The notes under the pieces are model-generated. The model was not told the origin of the DNA and did not search any database. It was given only the letters and a program-made list of their open reading frames with translations. Shown piece by piece: positions 1 through 10,300 of a DNA stretch of 64,000 nucleotides. The position numbers were made by a program, and so were the translations under genes. Origin of the DNA: Choristoneura fumiferana (taxonomy: Eukaryota > Arthropoda > Insecta > Lepidoptera > Tortricidae); contig NC_133494.1 of NCBI RefSeq assembly GCF_025370935.1, positions 13,209,784-13,273,783 on the forward strand, in the 5' to 3' direction. Positions within the stretch are counted from its first letter, which is position 1. Every line of letters begins with the position of its first letter.

Positions 1-1284
1 CCTTAAGTCGCAATAGATTAGGCCGTTTGTTATTAGCCCTGCTCGGTGTTTACTTTGCTTAAAATAAATGAGAAGAAATATATGAAACTTACTCCCACAC
101 GTGTATCGATTCTAGATTTGCTGGCAATATCCCTCAGAATACTGAATTAACTTGTTCGCAACCTACTAACATTTGTGGCTTGATCTTATCGCTGGGGGAC
201 GATAGCTAATATGTACCCTATTGACATTTGGAGTTGACGATCAATGCTTGGCATCGAGCCAACAAGACCGAGGAACTCCAAATATCAGGGTATACCTGAC
301 AGTCTTTCATTAAAAATAAGTTCCGTTATGATAAATGCTTTACAGACAAGGCCTGTGCAAACACTTAAGTCTAATTTGTCTAGCGCAGCCGAAACCATGA
401 TCGTTTTCATGAATTCTTTCTGTCATTCGATATGAGATGAGAATAAAGAGAGGTATATGTTGATGTTCATTCACTTGTACCTAATGTGCTGCTAAACCTT
501 TTATTGAACAATAATAAATAAACGAACACAATTGACAAACCTATCTCGAGGTTTCAAGGTCACTTTTATACGTAATCTATTCCATTATTATTAACTTTTC
601 ATATGCAGGTAGTACAAAAAGTTAGTACCATTTATTTTAAATCAAATCTATCAATTTATAAAAAAAAATAACGACTATCTCGCTTCTCCGCTAAAACCAT
701 TCACCACAGCTACCATATCATAGCATTCTTTGTTAGATTCCAATTCTTATGAAATTCTACATTTTTATTAAAAAGGTTTGCGATAATAGCAGTTGGAAAT
801 AATTAGTAGACGGTGTTATTAGTTGTCACAGTACAGTTTTGATTGACAATGACAAAATTAGAATCAGTACCTACGAGCGAATGATAGTAGCGGAAAGTAC
901 TTTATTTTATGTAGTGACTTAGCACTGTTAAACGTCATTATTTGCATTTGAAACGCTTCTGAGATAGCAGATAAACTTATACAAAAGTTTACTATCGGTG
1001 GTGCACAAAGTTTCTACAGAGACTAACGCCACTAACAAGTGTTAGCTTGGCGGGATCGGGGGGCTGCACTGCGAGCTAGCACGTCTTAAACTTCTGCTAT
1101 ACCTACACCTAAATAGTAGCAACATCAATCACTAAATCACTAAATTATTCGGTTTGACTAAAACAGTGTCACGAAAAGGTCTGAAGTGAACATTGTAGAA
1201 AGTGTCTGAAAGTGTCTGTTCATGATAGGCTGCATATAACTCGATTATTTGTCTGAAACATTGCGACTATACTTCGTTTTTCTC

Positions 1285-1490
1285 AGCATTAGAAAGAAGC
1301 TAAGCGATCATGACATGTCTTTTTTATTGAAAAACACTTTTGAAAAATAATTCACAGTAAATATGTAACAATGAGCAAGGACATATGATCATTTACATGC
1401 TCTTGGTACCATAAGTAATAGTTACTGGTTTTTTAAAAACGTTTTTCAATGAAAAAACTTGTCAAGGTTATTTACCCTATTTCTAATGCT
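1285..1490. repeat. Palindromic MITE with AGCATTAGAAA ends
   Basis: The left end AGCATTAGAAA is matched by TTTCTAATGCT at the right end. Inside, a second pair of arms (TGACATGTCTTTTTTATTG near 1311 and CAATGAAAAAACTTGTCA near 1447) extends the inverted repeat. No coding capacity. The superfamily is not assigned. Confidence 0.6.
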
Positions 1491-1909
1491 AAAAAATAAC
1501 AAATTGTATAGATTCGGTCTTTTCGAAAAACGCGTTTAAGCGTGTATTGGCGGCGGAGACATACCTGGCACGAATTATTTCACGGCAGCTTAGTCTGTTT
1601 ATTCTAGGTACTTTGTGATAATCGTTTGTGGAACATTCTCTTCAAGTTTAAAGAGTTTTTCCGCAAGTTAGTAACATTTATAATATGAAAATATCCCTCT
1701 TTCATCTTTAGGTATATTATCTTTTAAATATACGAAAAACCTTAACCGTCAGCCACTGCGGGACCTTTTTACAATTAATACCATAGCAACAAAAAAATCT
1801 CCAGGGAGTTCTGTAAAACACTTTGGCCCTTAAGAAACAAGTTTCTGGTAAAAAAAAAAAAAAACATTTTTAGTTCAAGCTTTTTTGCGGACTGTACTTT
1901 TTGTCGACT

Positions 1910-2170
1910 TTACTTGTATTGTCACCCAAAATACGTTTGCGTACCAATTTCATGTTGATGCCATTAACCGTTGAAGAGTTCCGTCCTGCGGAGACGATCC
2001 TGGCCAGACCACCAGGATGTCACTACCTGATTATTGTATTGTCACGCAATTTACATAAATATGCCTAATTTCAAAGCAATCCGACTATTAGAAGTTGGTC
2101 TAACCTGCAATATTTGACTACAGACAGACAGACAACGGGACAGGTGAAACTAAATAAAAGCTATAATCAT
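1910..2170 (+). repeat. LINE-derived 3' region
   Basis: Contains two copies of a TTGTATTGTCAC motif about 120 bases apart, the phrase ATCCTGGCCAGACCACCAGG, and a run of CAGACAGACAGACAA followed by GTGAAAC. This combination is typical of 3' untranslated tails of lepidopteran non-LTR elements. Similar pieces occur near 4610-4910, 6555 and 17335. Family assignment is from general familiarity, not an alignment. Confidence 0.5.
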
Positions 2171-3828
2171 CTCATATCAAATGGCCGAACCCAACTGTAT
2201 CTGCTACCCTTACCATAGCATTTTCAAATGAAGATTTATCCCTGAAAAAAAAACAGGTGACACAAATACGTAAAGCAGCCCCATCCCTCGAGGCTTAACT
2301 CAAATGGACTTCCGGAGAATGCACAGTTATGTCTTTCTTTACTTTTTATTAACTACCTAAGCAACTTGGAGGATAAAACGATGCCAGTAAGTAACCAGAT
2401 GCAATAATCTGTTGTAATATTTTCTTAAGAACATATTAAATCACAATAAAAACACAAGTAATGTTGACACATGGAACGGCTCTTTTCGAACATGTGCATA
2501 TGATTTGTAAATAAGATAAGAATTCTAACAGTTATCATTATTCATTATGACGCATATTAAGCTGAATACCTGCTTCTAAAGCGATCTGAGCGATTGACAT
2601 GCAGATATTGGATAATCTGTTTAAAACAAACACAATTAATAAGGCTTTAACTGACTATATTCAAAAATAAAAAATAAAATAACTGGCTTTATCACTCGGG
2701 TAATATTTTAACGATGAGCTTTCGTAGGTACTATTCAACATACTTTCTCGGCATTGAATCAAGTAAAACTTGCCTCTAGGGTGTACTTAGAGCGAAGTAT
2801 ATATACTTGATTCATCGTAGGAAAAACAAGCCACCGTACAGTCGCAAATTTTACAAAATAAGTTGAAGTAAGAAAAATGAAGGTTACCTATTCCACACGT
2901 GTATGACAATGTGTCATTAGGGCTCAGCGACTAAAATATGTAAATCACTTTTGCGTGAAGCTTAAAATATGTGCGCGCGCGGGCTCATTTGTATTTATGA
3001 ATTTTTATGAAATATACTTTTTTTGCGGCGCCATTTTTAGCAACGAATGCTGGAGATGTTTTGTCCAATTAAAAAGTCAAGGAATTATAACATGCTCTGA
3101 TTAAATTTATGTCGAACAAAGAAAGCTGTACAAGTTGGAACGCTTCCACAAACAAGGAAACGATACATAAGTTCAAAATAATCGGAAAGATGAAAAGTCT
3201 TAAGTAACTTTTCAAAACATTTTAATGAATGTTGTTACTTTTCGTCCAAACAACAAGCCTAAACTTTGCTTCTAGAATGGATCAGAGCAGCTTTAAATTT
3301 ATCACAAATTCATGAGCTAATAAAAACGAATGCTAGATCAAAAAGGGCTGCACAACATCAACAAGCGAGATAACCCACCTCCAGCCACCTCGTTAGCCAA
3401 ACCTTTTGCGTTAACAGCTACCCTAATAATAGCATTTTAAACGGTAATAATTTGAGCGCCCGTAGCATCCCGCATCCCTCCCGGTGTCCTTGCCCTCCTC
3501 CCAGCATCCCCCCTGTGTGACGTAAGAGCATCGATCGCCCGAATATGCGGTTATTACTGATGCAGCATTTTAGGGTTAACGCGCTTTTTAAGTCTAGTTT
3601 AAATCGTACGTATTCAGGGTTTAAAATTTATTTTTATTGAAAGGGCATGAGCTGCGCCTTTAGTTTAGCAGACAAGATGGCAACTAAACCAAATTAAATT
3701 AAAAGTTACTTAAATTATTTGATATCAAAAACTTGATCAGACGGGGAATAAGAAAGTTTAAATAATTGTGAAGGTCAGAGGGTCTCAGTGAATATCGCTT
3801 TGGGCAAATGAGTACATACCTAAGGTAA

Positions 3829-4026
3829 GTCGGGGCAAGCGCACCGGCAGGCGGTAAGCTCGCCTACCATTAAAATATTGAAATATATTGTACTATTAAC
3901 GACATCTTACAAGCCTAGGTCAGGTCTTAGGTGCGTGATTTTAAGATGTCGTTATTAGTGCTTATGATACTTTTTGATATTTTAATGGTAGGCGCGTTTA
4001 CCTCCTGCTGGCGCGCTTGCCCCGAC
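3829..4026. repeat. Tourist-like (PIF/Harbinger) hairpin MITE, TAA duplication
   Basis: The whole element folds back: GTCGGGGCAAGCGC at the left is matched by GCGCTTGCCCCGAC at the right. The pairing continues through CCTACCATTAAAATATT / ATATTTTAATGGTAGG to an inner pair around GACATCTTA / TAAGATGTC. It is flanked on both sides by TAA, a three-base duplication expected of PIF/Harbinger elements. About 198 bases, no coding capacity. Confidence 0.75.
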
Positions 4027-4304
4027 TAACCCAATTTCTTGCATATTTGACATATTTACTCTTTATACTTTTTACCTTTATGTAAGTATCGTGTTAATAT
4101 GGCATTAAACACGATAGCTCTTAAAAGTAACAGTTATTTTTTTCTGTTATTGAACATCGTGTGAGTAGAGATAGCGTGGCATTATTTTTTTCCAAGATAG
4201 ATGATATATGCAAAAAATTACATAGACCCGAACTTCCGCGCTATAATCTTAGTGGGGCCAAAATAATCACATCACAGTTTTCAATATACAATAAAGTAAC
4301 TCAC

Positions 4305-7300
4305 TAACAAACCCCAACTCCCTATTCCTGATGAGCTGATCGATCCAGCAGCCCGGCTGCACCCACTGGCCAGCGTTGGGGTAGAAATCCACGTCCCCGA
4401 TGGGCTGGGGGAAGCCCAAAATCCCGGGGTTGGTGTGCAGTACGTCCACGAAGGCTGCGTCACCTTTCGCAAGATGGCCGTCGCTACCAGTCAGACTGTA
4501 ACCAGGGTAGGCTGGGTCTAAGCCTGAAAGTTAATGGAAAGTAGAGTAGAGTCGAATCTAACCTATTTCTAAATAGAATCGTCTTAAATTTTGGTGTACA
4601 TAATGTGTTGTTTGGATCACAATGCAACTACATAAGTTTGTAGTATTTTTTTTACAAATTTATCTATTTTACTGCTTCTTCCACCTGACTATAAGTATAT
4701 ACCCACCCATTCAAATTAACAGAACAGTACCAACAGTCAAAGTTAAGTCACGGACAGACAGACGCATGGACATGGTGAAACTAACACGGTTCCTTACTAG
4801 GCCGGCAACAGACCAGTGACTCTCCTTTGAGTTGTTGGTATTCATGAGTGGTGGTGATCATTTCGCATCAGGCGACCGCTTGCTCGTTTTCCTCCCTCTG
4901 CCTGGTTCTTACATTAAAAAAAATACAGGATCTAAAAAAGGACGTTTTCAGTTTCGGATACAAATAAGCCATACCAGTGATCCTGCCTAGCAGCAATCCC
5001 CTCCTCTTTAGCTCTTTCCCCCCAAAGCCGGCCGCCTCCGCCCCCAGAGAGAATCCCACGACGTGCAGCGACGCTGCGCGCGCGCCGGCGGCGTCCAGGA
5101 ACTGCACGAAGCTCGCCAGCTGCTGCCCCATGTAGCGAGTGTTGTGGACTGCTGATATATACCTTATTTTTTTAAAGAGAAACATATTATTTTTTAAACG
5201 GTTTTATTTATAACCTGCCCTGTTTTGATACTAGGCTTTAAATTCAAATTTTTGTTAGAGGCAAGTGCCCTCCCCCTCCTCCACAAGCAAAACCATTGGC
5301 TTAAAAATTACGATAGCGAATCTTATACAGCGCGTGGACCGACAAACTAGCCGTTTTTTACTCGACTACGGCAAAGCCAAAGGAAGAGTAATGATTTTAA
5401 CAGTCTATGTAGGGGAGACCGAGCAGAGTTGTGACAGAGGAGAGTAGTGACAATGTCGATTTTTTGGAGCTTACGAGTATTTAACTGCTAGCAAGCTCGC
5501 AATAGCGCGCGTTTTTTAGCTCAAGACTTGACCTATCAAACGCGTGCTGTTGCGAGCTCGCTAGCAGTTAATAAGTTTCCAAAAATCGATGTTGTCACTA
5601 CCATGTCACTACTCTCCTGTGTCACAACTCTCCTCGGTCTCCCCTATGTTTTTTCCTAACTGCGACCTGAGCCGTCAGCATACAGAAACTTTTCAATGTG
5701 TTCTCGAAGTAGAAATTACTATAAGTTTTATATGTTTTTGACACACGGTCAATGTCCCAATCGCCGTGTGAAAATTAGCAGTCTCTACATCGCATTAGAC
5801 GTTTGTTACGACATGGAATTTATTCAAAGTACATATAAACAACTACAGCAAATCAATTGGCTGTAACCTGTGAAGATAATTGTACAAGTGGAAATAAATA
5901 AATGAAATAAAAATTTCATCGAGAAACCATTTTCACTTTCACTGCCTCAATTAAGCATCCAGGGTTATATGTACAATATTTTAGTATTAGTGTAAGCAAA
6001 TAAATATTTACGAACATCAGTTGCAAACACATTAATTCTCGAAATACCTGTACATTGCATGTAACAATAAATTCTACCGCTCCGTTAATCTTTCGTACTA
6101 AAGATAAACATTTGTATGTGGCCCATACAAAATGTTTGTAAGCGAAAATGCAGAATTTTGTCACCCGCATCCTGTTTCAAACACACAACACTGCATAACC
6201 TTATGTTGGTACATAAATCTAGACTAGTGCTTGGCACATGGCCATGATGTTATAAATGTGGAGCTTAAAACGCTTTCCAAAGAAAATAGAGCATGGAATG
6301 TTCAAGACTGGAACTCTACTCCCCGAACGTTTGCTTTTAAAATGTTAATTCATGACAGCAATTAGCATCTGCTAAATGTTTCTTTGCTTTACATCTCTAT
6401 TTTAAAAGTTTTAATTGGCGATTTCAAAAATATTTAGAGGAGTTTGATATTTACAAGCTTCTAATTAACTTGCAATATTTGTTTGTTCGTTAAGGATCTT
6501 ACAAATCGAATCAAATTTGACTATTAATATTACGAATAATGCTTCTTATTATTCGTAGGTTGGATGACAATGCAAGTACAAGTCAGTACAGTCAACAAAG
6601 AGTAGGTGGTCAGCAAAAAATATTACATAAATAAATAAATATCTCGGGACAATTCACACCAATTGACCTAGTCCCAAAGTAAGCTTTTTACATAAATAAA
6701 TAAATATCACGGGACAATTCACACCAATTGTCCTAGTCCCAAAGTAAGCTTAGCAAATGTAATATTTTTTGCTGACCACCTACTCTTTGTTGAATGTACT
6801 GACTACAAATGTACTGATAATATATATATTTATTATTATTATTAACAATACATATAATATACATTTGAACACTTGGTTATCCGTTACAATACGGATAACT
6901 CACGTCTTAAACCGAGTTATATTTATATATTATATATTTTATTTATAAATATATATTTTATTTTATTACTTTGTGTTATTGTAATGTGCAATATGCGCAC
7001 GCCGCCAAAAAATAGTCACAATAAAGAACGTGTGAAATTATTTCGGCAAACACCAACGTAATAAAATTAAGCAACGCTCTCAGAAATTTCGATGTGATTG
7101 CTATGGTTCTTATGGCGTAGTGGTTTAGTAAAGCGACGTAACTTACCACGGAAACGCCACGAGACGCGCCCAGTCGACCGAGACGAAGTTGTAGTCCCCG
7201 GACGATAAGTACGCTGAAACATGTTTATTGAAACAATTATTAAGTATTATGTTCACAAAAACACTTGAGTAGAGAGAAAAATATTATCCTACATCTCGAC

Positions 7301-10300
7301 TCGAGTTGCATAAGATCGGATGTGAATATCCGACGAAATTGACCTTATTTACACTACGGTTTCAACTACAATTCAATCCGATCTTAATTTATTTTTTAAA
7401 AAAATCCGCCAATACATATTTAGAATTTGTGTAGTCTATAAATTATTGTTTGTATTAATAATGTTTGTATTAAATAAATAGGGTACAGTCGAGTTCATAA
7501 ACTTGTGAGCAAAATTATCGTCAAAAATATCTGAACACGACAATATTGTTAACGGTGTAGAAGCATGTTCAGATATTTTTGATCAAATTGTGACAAAATG
7601 TGTCAAACCACGAGTCTGAAGTATATCATTCTGAGATGTTATAACCCCCACAATTAAGTTATACAAAGAATATGGTTTAAAAAAATAATAATTAAAATCT
7701 TAACTAAGGTGTTAACCGCTCTATATCGATTATTAATCTCTCGAGGCGACCTTCCCCTACTCTGTCTAGATGGGTACTGAGTCTGAAGCAGCATGACAAA
7801 TACGAACATTTCCAATAAAATACGATGGGAAATGATGATTCATTCAATCTGTACAAGCATTTCTCCAGCAAACTCTACTGAAAAGAAATTTGAAAGTGCC
7901 TTTCCCCACTACTGGCCAGGTATTAGGTAAATTCGAACTCCGTATCTTGCTGTCCCGCTGACGCTTATATTATTTAATACGAGAGTGAGAGCGACGGTAC
8001 GATACAGACTTCGAATTTCGTAGTAGCCCCCTGGTGCACACCTGTGCTCCCACTTATATCCAACTTATATCGTACAGCTGTTAGACGATTAGAATTTTAT
8101 TTGGCTTAGCAAGTAATTGATTGCGCTATAAACGCTAGCGGCAAACTAATAATGTGCTCGTAAAATATATTATTACTAGTTCGCTTCCTTTCCTTAATAG
8201 CTCATAGTTTAATCGCACTAATATTATAAACGGTAGGTGACTGTCAGTTGTCTCCCAAATATAGCATCGTTTATCTCTAATATACAAAATTCTCGGGTCA
8301 ATATTGTTTGTGAAACTCCTTCGAAACGGCTTGACCGATTTTTATGACATTTTTGGGTAGGTATATTCGGTAGCGAAAATACAAACTGAGACATGGATGC
8401 ACAGAAAAACCAGAAAAAGAGACCAGCACTGGGAATCGAACCCAGGTTCTCAGCAATCCGTGCTGCGTGCTATAACCCCTACACCACTGCTGGATTTTCG
8501 ATATGGTTTCACGGGATACCCGTAAAAGTAACAAATTTGGAGTTGAAATAAAAAATACAAAAATACTCCAAAAAACAATCATATATTCGGTAGGTCTGAG
8601 AATAGGATGTAAACATTTTTTCATACCTCTACGCGGACGGAGTCGCGGGCAACAGCTAGTTGTAATATAAAAATATATTTGTCTGGATCTTACTTTTGCA
8701 CTGGAATGTAAATTTTCGATATCTTTCACGTCGTTATTTTTAAAAAGTGACAGTATTTTAGGCGTTACGTACTAATAAATAATTATTTCTTGAAAACAAA
8801 ATGAGATGAACCGCGATATACAGGGTGGAATTCAGAACGTAGTACAGTCGAGTTCATAAACTTGTGAGCAAAAATTTTATCAAAAATATCTGAACACGCT
8901 TCTAAGCCATTGACAATAGAGTCGTGTTCAGATATTTTTGGGCAAGTTTTTGCTCACAAGCTTATGAACTCGACTTTACAAAATTATGTAATGCATTCAC
9001 TCTTTTATTAAAAGTAGTCTGATAAAATGTGGTTTTCCTTTGAACAAAATACGAAATTCCCACGAGCTATAGCCTCCTTGAGGACATAAGCATTTTAATT
9101 TCCCCACTTTAACCTCCTGGATCCTGAAGGTGATTTTGCCGGAACTTCTTCAAAACAGCGGTATTTCTTCAAAAAATCGAATAAACAGGTCCCACATTAA
9201 GAGTTTAATTTTTCCACATTAAGGTCACCTATTAATTCGATTTTTTGAAGAAATACCGGTTTTGGGAAAAATCATCTCCAGGATCCAGGAGGATAGAGAT
9301 CTCATTTCTTTACGTTTCCGCGAGAGCAAAGTCGCGGTATAATACTTAGTTGTTTGTATAATCCTGTCATTATTACAGACAATTTAGCTGGAAAATATAT
9401 GACCTAAGTCGTGAAATAAAAATCTACATTACTATTATGTCGTCAACAAAACTTATAAACACAAACCAACTGATGTTAAGAAACAATTATATTGCATTGT
9501 ATTTGCAAAACATTAGACAATATTGCAGGCAACACACTTCTGGGATTTAATAGTTATTGTCTCTATGTCCGTATAATTACATACATTAATTTACATTTTA
9601 TTGATGTTTTGACAAGCAGCTACTTTTTATATGCACCTACAAATGTAAAACAGTGTGTGTTATGCAGTGTTTCAGTAACAATTCCGATAACCTATAGCGA
9701 AAAAATAGGAACAAGATAGGAGTGCTCCATCCAATCTCACAAATATTTTTTACTTGTATGTTTATTTATCATTTTGATCTTCCGATCTGGTATTAAAAAA
9801 TATTTCATCAGACTATTACTACCAAACTATTCCGCTGCACTGTTGGAATGCATAAAATCAATATCCCATAATTATTTATTACGCATAATTTTTTTGCCGA
9901 GAAATCGATATACCTAATCATCTTTAGGAGTAAATTATTACACATACCTAACATTTAAAAGCATAACATTGAAAGCATAGGTAATCGACAATCGTCACAT
10001 AGACTAACATCAAACCGCAATAAATACAAAAAGGCATAATAATTAATCCGCATCGTTACAAAAAGCATAAATGTGTTTACTCCTAAAAATTGTAATGTAC
10101 AAACACAAGTGTACAAATGTCATCCATCCCAGCCTATATACGTCCCACTGCTGGGCACAGGCCTCCTCTCAGAACAAGAGGGCTTGGGCCATAGTTCCCA
10201 CGCGGGCCCAGTGCGGATTGGGAACTTCACACGCACCATTGAATTGCTTCGCAGGTTTGTGCAGGTTTCCTCACGATGTTTTCCTTCACCGCAAAGCTCG

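Larger units (their letters stand above)
1..4304. other. AT-rich stretch downstream of the lipase, no gene recognised
   Basis: No exon could be supported in this stretch on either strand. It lies downstream of the last lipase exon found, so the missing lipase C-terminal exon or exons may be here or beyond the left edge. I looked on the minus strand for a Cys-x-His-x-Arg-like codon pattern typical of the end of the catalytic domain and did not see one. Content seen: a MITE with matching ends at 1285-1490, a LINE-type 3' region around 1910-2170, and a long palindromic MITE at 3829-4026. The remainder looks like unremarkable AT-rich sequence. Confidence 0.5.

Noticed and set aside
2881..2945. 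Possible terminal lipase exon on the minus strand
   Set aside because: An acceptor-like TTTTAG gives the right phase but hits a stop after four codons and lacks the conserved Cys and His.
8422..8493. Possible tRNA gene on the minus strand
   Set aside because: A- and B-box-like motifs are present but the acceptor stem does not form and a SINE body follows. It is a SINE head.
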